Below are positions 35,401 to 46,700 of a DNA stretch of 64,000 bases, one piece after another. Below the pieces are notes generated by a model. It made no database searches, was not told the DNA's origin, and worked only from the letters and a program-made list of their open reading frames with translations. The first letter of the stretch is position 1. Every line of letters starts with the position of its first letter. The DNA is from Amaranthus tricolor. Taxonomy: Eukaryota > Streptophyta > Magnoliopsida > Caryophyllales > Amaranthaceae. The position numbers and the translations under genes were made by a program. Where the stretch lies: NCBI RefSeq assembly GCF_026212465.1, contig NC_080059.1:11957329-12021328 (forward strand), written 5' to 3'.

Positions 35401-36486
35401 CCCACATATACATTCTGTGTAATCCTCTCATCCACAAGTGCCATTTGAAGATTCAAACAATTACCAACCCTAGCTGATGAGCATGACATCCGAAGTAGTT
35501 CACTCTGTAGGAAGTATAAAAATTATATATAAATACACCAGGGACAAACAAAAAGTTTTCTTTCCTAGAAGTTCGTCTACTTCCATATTAATTTTTTATT
35601 TTCTTTTATGTTGAATATTATATTATATTATATTATATGTATAATGTCAGTTATTTATGAATATGTTATTGGCCTGTAACACTGAATTTTCTTTTAACCT
35701 ACCCAAGTCAGCTAATTCCGGGGAATTTTTTTCTAAACATTTATCCTCGTTCTTGTTGCTAACAGTGGACGGCCAAGCAAATTTTTATCCACCTTGAGGG
35801 CAAGGTGGAACTTCAGGCGGTCGGTAATGTTATGAATTGGGCCAAAGAGTACAAGCGCATTATCGACATTTTACTATTAATTAGTCTTTCAGTTTTATTA
35901 GTTAGGATAGCTTTGAATAATAACGAATAAGGAATAGTCTTTGGGAATTAGGAGTAGACTCGAATTGCTTAATATTGTGTGTTTACTATCTCATTTTGGT
36001 TACAGGTCTTGACCGGGTGGTTACATTAAACACCTCCATAAGTCTAGGCGTCGCGTGATACAAGAAGCTCTTCAAACGCATGCCTTTTTGCGCTTGCGCG
36101 GCTTGTGTATGCCAGATGTGATGTTTAGTTGGTTTTTGTGTCAAGGAGTTGTGTTTAAACATAGTACTTCAGTACGAAATAGGTCCTAAGTTCATCAATC
36201 AAATGAAGTAATCCCTAGATTATACACTGATTTCGGTAATAAAATCAACAAAATATCGAGCTACTTCAGTACGATGAACAACAAATCAAACACTATAATT
36301 TTTATTACTCAAATTTGGAAAGGGAAATTACTCAAATACAATAAGGATGTTTAAGCATAGTACCTGGACAGACTTGGTAGGCAAATGAAGTCCGAACCAA
36401 TTAGACCTAAACGATGATGCTCTCTCGTGAGAAACCGCCGGCAACTCGGCACATCGCACCGTGGTGAAGTTGGAGATGGCCGACAT
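14463..36486 (-). CDS. Alpha/beta hydrolase, ABHD11-like, probably plastid-targeted
   Basis: Thirteen exons on the minus strand: 36364-36486, 35382-35504, 35246-35272, 27768-27858, 26901-26944, 24257-24355, 23540-23597, 23376-23428, 22999-23100, 21650-21715, 19300-19418, 18859-19030 and 14463-14531. All junctions are GT..AG and in phase, giving 381 residues. Residues 1-60 are Ser/Arg-rich (MSAISNFTTVRCAELPAV), a likely organelle transit peptide. The fold shows the oxyanion motif LVHGILGCRKNW (His112), DLRCHGESA, the nucleophile elbow GHSFGGK with Ser184, and the catalytic His358 in LEDAGHW, followed by NPDGLFKILSSSF. Family members are serine hydrolases (ABHD11 type) whose plant substrates are not established. 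The last exon lies 4.3 kb beyond the previous one; reading on without that splice would give an unrelated tail. The gene is convergent with the NTF2-like gene, with 0.9 kb between stop codons. Confidence 0.93.
15172..15910. repeat. Purine-rich/pyrimidine-rich inverted-repeat zone
   Basis: The plus strand is nearly all purine from about 15190 to 15470 and pyrimidine-rich from about 15555 to 15665. GTGTTTGGATAGAG near 15177 is mirrored by the complement of AATCCAAACATA near 15680. A second GTGTTTGGATGG near 15388 pairs with TATCCAAACAAAGG near 15843. This fits two overlapping hAT-like MITEs. Confidence 0.5.
16553..17036. mobile_element. Stowaway-like MITE in hydrolase intron 12
   Basis: Left end CTCCCTCCATTACTTAGAG and right end TTAAGGAGCGAAGGGAG form imperfect inverted repeats flanked by TA on both sides. 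Inside, an about 65-70-base segment (ATCTTTCCATTTATATCACA) is tandemly doubled. Confidence 0.75.
17929..18710. mobile_element. Foldback element with a palindrome at each end
   Basis: The terminal inverted repeats start GACTTGGTCCACACTA. Each terminus is itself a hairpin. 18678-18707 is a perfect 30-base palindrome, and 17931-17961 has 14-base arms with one mismatch around a 3-base loop. The interior has two to three diverged copies of an about 180-200-base unit starting at about 18004, 18189 and 18387 (GATTCAATGTTACCC), then a GAGTG/GTAAG-rich minisatellite (18550-18675). No coding capacity and no clear target-site duplication. Confidence 0.65.
20140..20290 (-). mobile_element. Possible SINE remnant
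   Basis: CCAACAACAATGCTTAGCCT and AATATTAGGGTCAGCTACAT recall a CAACAA/GGGTCGGCTACATGAA block widely dispersed in plant genomes. Boundaries and family are uncertain. Confidence 0.35.
20472..20833 (-). repeat. 181-bp tandem duplication of an LTR-like segment
   Basis: 20472-20652 and 20653-20833 are two head-to-tail copies that differ at about one position. On the minus strand each holds TCTAGAGAAGG, a TATA-like CTAGTATAAATAAGGATGAG and a downstream transcribed-like part, the layout of a Copia-type LTR promoter region. A TG..CA boundary may lie at 20862, but the other end is not clear. Confidence 0.8.
21716..22998 (-). other. Hydrolase intron 9
   Basis: 1.3 kb AT-rich intron without a recognisable element or gene. 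Confidence 0.7.
23598..24256 (-). other. Hydrolase intron 6
   Basis: 0.66 kb intron containing the Au-like SINE copy at 23820-23960. Nothing else recognised. Confidence 0.75.
23820..23960 (-). mobile_element. Au-like SINE
   Basis: Plus-strand blocks ATTACCCCAATGCAATTGGC, GGTTTGGGGTT, CAACCTTACCCTTG and GATAACAAAGAGGTTGCTTC are the reverse complement of an Au-type SINE core. A degenerate 24-base tail (AGATAAATAACAAGTAC) is repeated at its end. Confidence 0.65.
24356..26900 (-). other. Hydrolase intron 5
   Basis: 2.5 kb intron with the Au-like SINE at 25265-25470. The rest is AT-rich and unremarkable. Confidence 0.75.
25265..25470 (-). mobile_element. Au-like SINE with an internal tandem duplication
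   Basis: Starts CCCATTACCCCAAGGCCATT and AAGTGGCTCGC. The block from CTTATCCTTATAAA through GAGGTTGTTTCTAATT to TTAATAGGAA occurs twice in a row (about 25330-25380 and 25384-25434), each copy slightly diverged. Confidence 0.65.
26945..27767 (-). other. Hydrolase intron 4
   Basis: 0.8 kb intron; no element or gene recognised. Confidence 0.7.
28054..30669. mobile_element. Probable solo LTR of a Ty3/gypsy-like retrotransposon
   Basis: A 2616-base block with TG..CA ends, flanked by TAGCC at 28049-28053 and 30670-30674. The right end, read on the minus strand, begins TGTAACAACCCGACTTACCG, the kind of start seen on many plant Ty3/gypsy LTRs, so minus orientation is likely. No gag, pol, primer-binding site or second LTR is visible. 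Three diverged tandem units lie inside (28878-29415). Confidence 0.65.
28878..29415. repeat. Three diverged about 175-bp tandem units inside the LTR
   Basis: Each unit runs from a TTTGGCTATTTT/GGGTTT part through GAGATTTGTAGA-like and CACTTGAATC-like blocks to GAGTTATG and a TGTC-TAAAA ending. The copies start near 28878, 29070 and 29245 and share perhaps two thirds of their bases. Confidence 0.55.
33512..34020 (+). mobile_element. LINE 3' fragment with zinc-finger RT tail
   Basis: Encodes GEDNYHLFLHCSFTKELWGR, the zf-RVT signature at the end of plant L1-type ORF2, then after a frame change CGDVAMQFFGLFDWMERN and RRIFNDRFLP, and ends in a TTATCAAAAAACT tail. Frame breaks show it is dead. The same family occurs at 11050-11380. 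Confidence 0.7.
34696..34878. mobile_element. Small foldback MITE (CTATGTTACTTGGACT ends)
   Basis: CTATGTTACTTGGACT on the left is matched by the complement of AGTCCAAGTAACATAG on the right. The interior has GTGTCCAAGTGTCGGATAC and CAGACACGGGTACGTGAAGC. Very similar short repeats with GTGTCGGATCC cores are widespread in dicot genomes. Confidence 0.65.
35505..36363 (-). other. Hydrolase intron 1
   Basis: 0.86 kb intron. Around 35765-36030 a stretch recalls the end of a Ty3/gypsy polyprotein (HLEGKVELQAVGNVM-like, with frame breaks) followed by LTR-like DNA. Otherwise unremarkable. Confidence 0.55.
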
Positions 36487-37598
36487 TGTCGATGGGTAAG
36501 ATTAACGAGAAGCAGCGAAAAGGAACAGGGAGAAGTCGGCGAAAAGGCGGAGATGCCGAAGCGCGCTCTTTTTATTTCTGTTTTTTTTTTTAAGAGTACA
36601 AATCAATCGCTTTATGCGGATGTATTGAATACGTGTTCTGCTTTGTTTTACTTCCTCAACGCGATTACTCCCACACTTCCACTTGATGTTTTGTCACTTC
36701 GGACTTCCGACCTAAAACATGTGAAAAGCCTTCTATAACTTTTATTCATTCTTTAAAGAAGTTGAATTCCTACCATAAATATTTACAGAAATTAAAAAAA
36801 TAAAATATTTTAAACAATAGCTATATTATTTTACTGAATAATAAATTTAAAAGAGAAATAATGAGACCATAAATATGTAAAAAATATTAAAAAAAAAAAC
36901 TAGTAGAAAAAATATGAGGTTCACACATAATAAAAAAATATATAGTTATAAAGTTAGTGATAAACAAGTGGGATCATAAGATTTATAAAAATGTTAAAAT
37001 GAAAATAGTAAAACATATATAAAGACCAAAATTTATGAATTATTACTAAAATATTAAATTGATAATAAACAATGTTATTTTTGTCCAAAATTTATGATAC
37101 AAATAAAAAGATTTTTTATGAGAATAATAAATAAAAACAACCTCAAATGGCAAATGATAACTTCTTTAAGGAATAGAGGGAGTATATAGTTAAATATTCT
37201 ATTAATACCCCTCATATTTACTAGTATTGTCTCATTTGCTTTTGAACGGTATTCACTAATCACTCTTTATGCTTTGTTGTTAATCTATAAGTTTTTTTGA
37301 GCGGAACCTAATAATTCATTGACAAAATGTCATACGTCATTTTTGAGTTAAAACATAGTCAATTGAGATTTTGTTTGATTTCTCTTAATGTAACTTTTGT
37401 TTGATACTTCTATTAGCTTTTTATATTTTAAATAAAACATAATTAGAGATAACTAGAATTAAAATAATACACTGGATAGAATGCAAAAGGCAAATGAGAC
37501 AATAAAAGAGAGTACATCTATGAGAATATTATAAGTTCCTTGTTCTTAGGCCATCTGACTAAGAAACGGTTTCTCACAAAAGTATTTGGAATGTATTG

Positions 37599-37600
<2 letters not shown>

Positions 37601-37647
<47 letters not shown>

Positions 37648-37658
37648 ATATATGTATA

Positions 37659-37745
<87 letters not shown>
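37601..37745. repeat. (AT)n microsatellite, interrupted
   Basis: About 70 AT units with two short interruptions (ATGATATATATGTATATGAT near 37642-37662). Long frames of alternating Tyr and Ile across it are artefacts. Confidence 0.95.
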
Positions 37746-37749
<4 letters not shown>

Positions 37750-38410
37750 CAGTGATTCACGTTCTATAATTGTTAAACATAGAACAAATATATAGAGAGT
37801 ATTTTGATATCTAAACTCAAAAGTATTAGTTTTAACATCTAAAATAATATGTTGAGCATTAAACAACTAAAAGTGAGTATTTTAAATAAAAATATTAATA
37901 TTTTAATATATTCAATTGGACTACTTAACCAAATTTATGATTCTAAGTGAGAATTTGTGTGATATTTATTCCTTCATTTAAGATTCTATCCTTATTTTTT
38001 TCTCTTTTCTGCCAATAAACCGTCAACTATTAAAGTTAACGTTACAATCTTCTAATAGCAAGCAACTAGTCAATGTCTTTGGCGAAAGGTCACACACACT
38101 TACTCTTCATTCCCAAACATCATCATCATATCTATCATCATCTTCAATCGTAAATTCTTTTATAATTTTTTGGCCAATTTATTATTGTTAGTCGTATTTA
38201 TCATCTTGCCTCTATTATTCATTACCATTTCTTGAAAGAAGTTACCTTTTTTATGTCATTCTTTTAGCGTATTTTCTCCTTTTTGGCCATGTTTTTGCAT
38301 CCATTAGTGTTATTCCTTTGTGCTATTTAGTTGGTTTTATGTCAAGCTGTTGTGTTTGGCTCATTGTAGTTTTTAGCATTAAAATGTGATCATCTCGGCT
38401 TTGACTATTC

Positions 38411-38770
38411 TAAGGGGTGTTTGGTATTGTTATTGTAATAGAAAGGGAATGAAAACCAATAAAAGTGTGGTAAGGAAATTAAGGGCTTGTTCGGTATCCA
38501 TTTTTTGAAGGTCACTAAAGAAAACGCCTAACTCAAACCGTTACATATTGTTTGTTTCAACTCTAAAGTAATTGTTTACATTACTTTCAGGAAATGGAAT
38601 CCTCTAATTTTTTACCGCTCGTAATAGAGGTGTAACGAATTCCCTTACCTTATTCCCTTTGCTCTCTTCATACCAAACAAATAATAACAACACCACTTAC
38701 CATTATCTTACCTCTATTTATACATTTCCTTTCCATTATATTTTAAGTTGTAATACCAAACACACCCTAA
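38411..38770. mobile_element. hAT-like MITE (GGTGTTTGGTATT ends)
   Basis: Left TAAGGGGTGTTTGGTATTG and right AATACCAAACACACCCTAA are inverted repeats, with matching subterminal AATAGAAAGGGAATG and CATTTCCTTTCCATTAT. A second, inner pair (GCTTGTTCGGTAT and ATACCAAACAAATAA) suggests nesting. Confidence 0.65.
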
Positions 38771-39479
38771 TAGTGCTTCTTTGAAAATTCGTTGGGTAAG
38801 TATTCTAAGTAACGAAAACAAAGCAAGCCGTCTTTTTCTTCCTTTTATACTCCTAGCTTAAAGAAATCAGATTTCACTAACCCTTTGAATCTCCTGTCAC
38901 CCACCTTCTTGGTCTATTCTGTCACCACCACGATCACCGTCATGCACCACCATCCCTAACATTTTTTCCTCTCTCCTCTCACTAAAAACCTCTCTTTACC
39001 TCAAAATTATTATCAAATTCTTTATTCTTCTTCACATTTCGGTCTCTATCGTCTTCAATTTTCTTTGCCATTGAGTTAAGAATTTGATTCACCTTATAAA
39101 AGGCTTTGAATTAGTTGATTGTTTTGATATAATTAAAAATATAGAAGAAGAGAAAATGACTTTGGAAATCTTGACCATAAGAGTCATAAGAGATCATTAG
39201 AAGAGCATTAAATCAAGAGCAACGTGAAAAAAAAGAGAAAAAGGAAAAACAAAAAAGGTGTTCAACTCAGTTGGACAACATTATTTAATACAAAAATGTT
39301 ATTTTCCTATTTTTCTCCCATGCACTTCGGTATTTTCCTATCTTGGGTGGAGCAATTCATCGGTGCGGTCATTAATTGTGCAATTCGTGAGAAGCTTTAA
39401 CGAATTAACGATGATTAAGAGGATGTGTTTATCAGAGATCAAAGCAAAACAAATCGAAACCCAGATTTCGATTTTATAA

Positions 39480-39588
39480 AATAGGTTTCAAAGCAAAGCA
39501 AACACCCAAAGTAAAACCCATACAGATTTCATAAAATGAGAGTGAGAGAGAAAGAGAGATGGACATTCAGAATATGCATAGATGAGGA

Positions 39589-39626
<38 letters not shown>

Positions 39627-40092
39627 GGTAAATGTGGGTATAAAGGGGGGTTGATTTCATAAAATGGATGATGGTTGATCTCATAAAATGGGTTAATTTT
39701 CAGAAGATGATGAGGGTTTTAAAGGGGGGATTTTAGGGTTAGCAAGGGATGATGTACATTAAGTATTAAAAGAAAATGGACGGTGCAGATTGCAGGCAGA
39801 ATATAGATGGAGAGATGGATTTATTATGGAGGGAGTTATTAATTTTGATTGGGAAAGTAAAGTTAGTTGGGAAAAAAATTAAATATGAAGGGAGTTATTA
39901 ATTTTAGTTCAGAATAGGTAAAGATTAAATAATGATAAATATAAAAGTTAATAAGGTATATAGTAGAATAAAAATAGGAGTAAAGTAAATATGTACATGG
40001 TTGTAATTTGTTAAAAATAGAAATATAACAAATAATATGAAATTGCTAAAAATGAAAAATTTTGCAAGTAATATGGAACGAAGGAAGTATAT
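39480..40092 (+). repeat. Dispersed repeat with GAGGGT hexamer array
   Basis: A GAGAGAAAGAGAGATGGACA start, six to seven GAGGGT units at 39590-39627, TTTCATAAAATGG, then GATTAAATAATGATAAATAT and an end with AAGTAATATGGAACGAAGGA. A diverged copy lies at about 47340-47690 in JAC1 intron 4. Confidence 0.55.
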
Positions 40093-40749
40093 CTTACTAA
40101 TTTGACACTGTACTCTGATTTATTTTTAAGATATTGCTTCGCAAGTGTCAATTGACCCGAGTCTCAAGTGTCAAGTCTCAAGCCCTGACTCTTGAGTAAG
40201 GACTCAAATCCAAACCCATAAATTTTAAATTATTTGAAGCGCCAAATATACAATGACGCAATTATTACAATTAAATTACTTCTATAAATATTATTAAAAA
40301 AGTCTAGAGATGTTAAAAAAGACTCACCATTTTGACATTTAACAGACTTGGTAATCGAATCCAACTTAGACCTAACTTAAAAATGATATTAAAATAATAA
40401 AAAAATCATAAGAACCAATTATAAACCGACCCGAAACACCGTGCGGAACTCAAACGGATTATCCAATTCAACAACTCTAAAAAAAATTGTGGCCACTAAC
40501 TACTTGCTGCCGTTGCTGGTTGTCGTTTACCACTGACTGTTATCCTATTCCTAACCACAACTATACAATCAAATGACAAATATTCAATCAATCTTTTTCA
40601 TTTCAATTCTGGCTCTTCTAATTTCCATTTTTATCCAATTTTTCTTACCCACAATAATAATTCCAATTAAAACTCATATTTTCAACATTCCCAATTAATT
40701 TTCAGGTCCCAACAGAAATTTAATGAACTACACTACACTACACTTTCGC

Positions 40750-40764
40750 ATGGAATTAAAGTGA
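40750..40764 (+). promoter_or_regulatory. Four-codon upstream ORF before JAC1
   Basis: An ATG at 40750 is followed by three sense codons and TGA at 40762-40764 (M-E-L-K-stop). The stop lies five bases before the JAC1 start codon at 40769. If the mRNA leader covers it, ribosomes would have to re-initiate or skip the first AUG. The transcription start site is not visible. Confidence 0.45.
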
Positions 40765-40768
40765 TTTA

Positions 40769-43700
40769 ATGGCCAAAATTTCACAAAGGGAGAAACTATT
40801 ATTAGGATACGGATCCAATTCTGAATTTGATTTCAGTGATGTATTTGGTGGCCCACCAAGATGTTCTTCTCAAGAATCATACCAAAATGAAATTGATTCC
40901 ATGGATTCGATTAATCATGTTGATCATTCCGGGTTTCGGAAGTCATGGATTGGGTTAGGGGAGAAACCCGTTTTTGGGGACCAAATTGGGGTCCAAAATA
41001 ATCACCCTAGTCAGGATTTTTTTGATGATATATTTGGAGGTGATCAAGCATTATTGAGTTGTTCGTTGTCTCCCAGTATTCATATGCCGGGTAGAAACCC
41101 GTTTTCTTCGCCTCCGGGTTCTCGGCCCATCAGTCCTTCACCTCCTGCGGGTCACCAATCTGCTAGCCCTTCTAAATTCAGGTGATTAATTATTATTTTC
41201 TATTTCGTTGAAATTGCAACATGAGCACATGCTAATATCAACTAAGATAAATTCTTGTGACAGACTGTCTTCTTGAGAGATCATCTTTAATTGGACCGAT
41301 CTAATATATATTTTTGAAAATATTATAAGTAAGCATTAAAAATAATAAAAGTAGACATTTAAGATATTATAATTAGGCATTAAGAATATGATAAGTAGGC
41401 AATAGAAATAATATAAGTAGACATTTAGTTTTAATAGATTGAACCTGAGAGACATCTCACTTAAAAAAATGTTCACTCAAGACACTAGTTGTATATAAGT
41501 TTTTTAAATCATGGGTTGAAAATAAAATAGAAATAAAACGAATAATTAAATTAAAAAGAGTGGTGGACTGAAAATATTTTAAAATTGTAGCAAAGTATAA
41601 GAAAAGAACTAAAATAAATTGTGTAATTGAATTAGAGAGAGTACATTTTGAAACTGAAATAAAATATAAGAAACGAATTAAAATAAAATGTGTATAAATT
41701 TTAAAAGAACAAATGAAGTATTTAACTAGAAGCGATCCAATTAGAAAATAAAATGCTCAAAATTTTAGTAAATTTTGCTAAATGCGCCTCCTTAAATTGC
41801 AATGCCCATACTTTAAAAGTGCAAGGACACTTACATTTTGAGCCTTAGCGTAAATAAATTTGATATTCATTAAATTTTGTAATTAACTATAATTTAATTT
41901 AATTTAAAAATAAATTTAAAATTATGTAAAAATTAATAATCAATCTGAACTGTTAAGGTGCGACTCAATTATTTGCCTTTGTCACTATTTTCGAAAATTG
42001 TGAACTGACATAATGGTTGAAAACCTAGCCTTGAGTATGTATTCAATTCTCCCACCTAAAAAAAATTAATTTGTTCTTGGCACTTAGGTATTCTCCGGCC
42101 TTATAAAAAACTCTGTTTATATAATTAATTTATATCATAATAATTTAAAAATTACAGTCTTAAAGTTTAATATTTTTACGAATTGTAACCTCAATGTTCA
42201 TTTTTTGTGAATTACAGCCACCAAAGTATGAAAATTTGTAGGTTTAGGTCCAGCGCAGAATTTCGACTATTTTGATGGTTGGAGTTATGTATTTTAGATC
42301 TGAACTTGTAAACTTTGATACTTTGATGGCTGTAATTAGCAAAAAAAACAAACATTAAAGTTGTAATTCACAAAAATATTAAACTTTAAGATTGTAATTT
42401 GCAAATTATTCTTTATTTTATAAATTGGGCAAACTTTGACAAGATTTAGTTTTGATGTTGAAATATAATAATTACTAGATAGATTCTCGTATCAAGCAAG
42501 GTTTATAATTTATTTAAATATTAAATTACTAATTTTATATGTGTAATTAAGTTACTTAATAACTTCTAAGGATATTGAATTATAAATTGATTCGTTTTAA
42601 AAATTGTAAAAGTATTAGTATCAGATTGAGATACATATTATGAATAGTACTATACAAAACATAATTACTATAAAATTATGCACTAAACAATATAGATTAT
42701 AAGTAATTACATAAAATAATAGAAAATTTAAACACATAAAAAAAAATATAAAAAATAATTTATGTTTAATGTCTTTGTAAAACCTTAAAATAATTTTTCA
42801 GCCTAAAGAAGACATTTTTTCTATAATAATTAACATATAACTTATTTTATTTATTTATTTATTATAAACTTGTCAAACATAGGTGATAAAATCATCATTT
42901 GAAATTTATTTCACCGATATCTTATCCTAATTATTTACTTAAATAATTATGTGTAATCTATTGATTTGTACAGTTTTTTATTATAGCCATGCAAGTAATA
43001 GTATGATTATCTATGAAAAAATATTTCAAAATTATTTTCTTTTCTTAATTTATTACAAAATTACTTTAATTAAAATAAAATTTCTACATAAATTATTAAT
43101 ATCTTATTTGATAATCATACATTGTAATTAAAAGATACTACATAACTTATTGATTGTATATGATAAAAAATTGTTAAATAAAATGTATTTTAAAATCTTT
43201 TGCAACTAATCAGTTCAACAAATCTAATCAAAAGATATTACATGATATACCAAAAAAATATTTGCCTAATAAAAACACGAAAATAGCGAAATATTTTTTA
43301 TTGTAATTTCGACATGTGTTCTAATCGTTTCATTAGTATATTGTATAGATATGGCAGCCTACCAGGAAAAATATCAAGCATAGAGAAAACTACTTCCAAA
43401 TTCTCAACGCGTTTTCTTTCAAAATTAAGCCAAGCATTCCAAACCCATTCAGCATCCTCAGTTGAAGCTACTTCATCTTATGGTCCAAGTTCTTTGTCAC
43501 GAGAAATCTCCCTGGAGTCAACAACAATCGATAGCAAATTCAATGGAACAGACCACAAACCAGATTCTACGACAATGGAATCAAATGAAAACGTACAGTT
43601 TCACTTTTCAATATATAAATGGCCAAACAAAGGAATTCCAGTTACAATTACATCATCATCATCATCAAATAAAAGAAGCCCTTCAGGATCAAAACACGAG

Positions 43701-46700
43701 AATGAAAGATATGTGGAAAGCAGTAAAATTGATGTGATTGTTAATGATGCTTCTTTTTCCGGTAGTAAAAGACGAATGCGATCTACTATACAAGTAAGGG
43801 AGTGCAAATCTGAGGATAAAGCTGTTGCTGATGGGTTAGAGAGTAGAAAAGAAGAGCTTAATCATCCATTGACTTCTTCAAAGATAACAAAATCTAGTAT
43901 GATGTCTTTAAGCTCCTTGTTTAGGGAACACAAACAAGGTATTTGGATTTTGTTTCATTATGCTTGTTCTTTCTATACTAATATATATAGTAATATACTC
44001 CCTCTGTTTCTTCATGAAGATCACCGAAATTATGAAAAATAAAATCTTTTAGATAGTAAATATACTCCCTCCTATTCATTGATTTAGGGACATTTTTTTA
44101 TTGGGTCAATTCATTAATTATGTCTCATTTTTATTTTTGTCATTCTTTTTCTCTTTTACCCTTACTACAACAATACAACAACAAATACAATCAATGTCCT
44201 TTATGGAAAATGAGAGATTTCCACCCACTTTTAAGTAATCCCCCACCTTTCTTTGATTTTGGTGCAAAATCTAAATGTTCCTTTACCTATAAATAGGAAG
44301 GAGTATTATTTTATTAAATAATTAATTTAATGTAGGAAAAATATGGATCATTAATATAAAAATAATAGAAGTATTAAAAGAAAATTAGTAAAAAAAATAT
44401 TGAGACCATAACTAATAATAACAATGTATTTATAAAGTTAGTGTAAATCATAAGGACTATAAAAATCTTTAAATGAAATTAGTAAAAGATATGTGAGGAC
44501 TGAGGACTGAAGACCATAAACATTATTAAAATATTAAAATAAGGATAAATAAGACTATTTTTATTCACAAATATAATATAAATAAAAAGATTATTTATGA
44601 GAACTAAAATACCCAAAATAATAAATAATATCTTCTTCAAGTAACTTAGGGAGTACTAGCCTTTTCATGATATTATTAGTATTGACTTAGTTTGTTTTTA
44701 GGTGCATCACTGCCAACTTAGGTCATGTTTAGTTCAACTGATTTTTATTGATCGAAATCGATTTTTACTGATTTAAACTGATAGTATTATTACTGATTTA
44801 ACTAACTTTACTTATAAATTATAACTTAATTGTACTAATTAAAAATGATTTTTACTTATTATAACTGATTTTTACTAATTGTAACTGATTTTTACTTCTT
44901 ATAACTGATTTTTACTTATTATAATTGATTTTTACTAATTGTAACTAATTTTTACTTATTATAATTGATTTTTGGTAATTATAACTGATTTTTGCTAATT
45001 AAAACTAATTTGATTTATTACTTAATTTTTGAGTTGAACTAAATAGGGCTTATTTATATATTAAAGGGTGAGTTTGAACAATGAATTTTTTGGTTGGTTT
45101 TTAGCTTTTTGGACTATTAAATAGTTAAAAAAATATTTGATAAATAACAATTAGCTAAAAAAATCGACTTTTAAGCCAATACCAAAATGTGACTATGGAT
45201 AGGTAGCTTTTTCATTGATTTTTGGCTTTAAACTAACGTTTTCTCTAACAAACTAACAACTTGTAACTAAATTTTACCAAAGATTTCTATAACAACTGAC
45301 TTAAATAGCTGATATAAGCAAACTAACCAATACTCTCATCTGATCAAACCAATCAACAATCACATGTCAAATAGACTCAAATTTAACTTTTATTCACTAT
45401 ACAGATAGATTAGGTAATTTTTATGATTCTTCTAATGTAACTTTTCAAAAAATGAATTTTCATAAATGATCAATGTTATCAAAGATGAATAAGAAACGCT
45501 CTTTGTTTAGCATTATAAAGTAAGACTACAAATATTCTACTTTTAAATTCTGACTCTTGGAGAAAGTTTAGATGATTAGATGTGAGTTAGTTGATGACAT
45601 TTGAATCATATAATGTTGATTGCTACCACTATTTGAGTCCCTTTGACATATAATTCCTATCTGTGTTTAATTGTAGAAGACAAAACATTATGTGCTGAAA
45701 AGGAAGAGAAGAAAAGCATGGAGAATGAAACAAAAATTAGGGGTTTGTCAAGTTACAAAAAAGTGCGTGACAATGTACGTGAAATTGAGGTTGATAAAAG
45801 CCATGGTACATCAAAAGTGAAGGATTTTGTCAAAAATTTGAATGAAGAAACATGTTCAAAAGTTAAAGATGATGTTGATGATGAAATGATGCAAACTTCT
45901 ACTGTTAGCTTGGCCGAAGCTTTAGGCGACTCCATACAAATGGTTTATCTCATTTTATACTTCTATGATTTTTATTAGGCCATAAAAATTCATCACATAA
46001 TTATTTGTGGCCCGTGAGCCTACTCAGCTCGAGCTTACAAACTAACGGGCCACAGGTGATAAGTGTTGACTTGCATATATATATGTTAACTTGTATATAC
46101 TTCATGAAGTTCATTTTTTCCTAAAACTATATGGTAATAGGAGGATTACCAACAAACCATTATATGCAAGTCCATTTCCTAATCCTCGCATGTTAAGAAT
46201 TTTCAACACTTTCCTCACATGTGAACCATATCATATCTGAGAACCATATTTGGATTTGATCTCATGTTAGATTGTTACAATTCATCACATAATCACATGT
46301 GGGTTCACTCGTGTGGACACACTCACGAGGTACCAGCGGGCTCAGGCCCACAAACTCATGGATAATGAGCGTTTGACTTACATATACACACTTGATCAAT
46401 TTCATTTTTTTCTCAAAACCATATAGTTATAGAACCATTACCCACCAAATATTATATGCAAGTATAACTACTATTTTAAAGTATTTCCTAACAATTTCCA
46501 CCATTGTGTATAATCTTGATAAGAGGTTTTCGTCCATATTTTCAGGTTGATGCCGAGTCTTTTCTATCAAGGGAACACCTAGACTTCATCATTAATGATG
46601 CTACACTTTCTGGTATTCCTTCTTCGATTTTTAATAAAAGTTGGCGTAAATAAGGTTAACGTGATATACTCTTAGGTTTTATAAATCATGTTAAATGTTA

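Larger units (their letters stand above)
36487..40768. other. Divergent spacer between hydrolase and JAC1 genes
   Basis: 4.3 kb holding both promoters. Contents: a TA microsatellite (37601-37745), a hAT-like MITE (38411-38770), a GAGGGT hexamer array (39580-39627) inside a repeat family also seen near 47230, and an isolated Stowaway-like end at about 37170-37182. No gene seen. Confidence 0.75.
43939..45676 (+). other. JAC1 intron 2
   Basis: 1.7 kb phase 1 intron built largely of MITEs: nested Stowaway elements (43998-44653 and 44064-44303) and the tandem-array MITE (44719-45052). No gene seen. Confidence 0.8.

Noticed and set aside
37540..37866. Open frames of alternating Tyr and Ile on both strands
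   Set aside because: They are produced by the AT microsatellite and have no coding meaning.
39590..39627. Telomere-like GAGGGT/GGTGAG array
   Set aside because: The unit is a hexamer, not the plant heptamer TTTAGGG, and it lies in a dispersed repeat.
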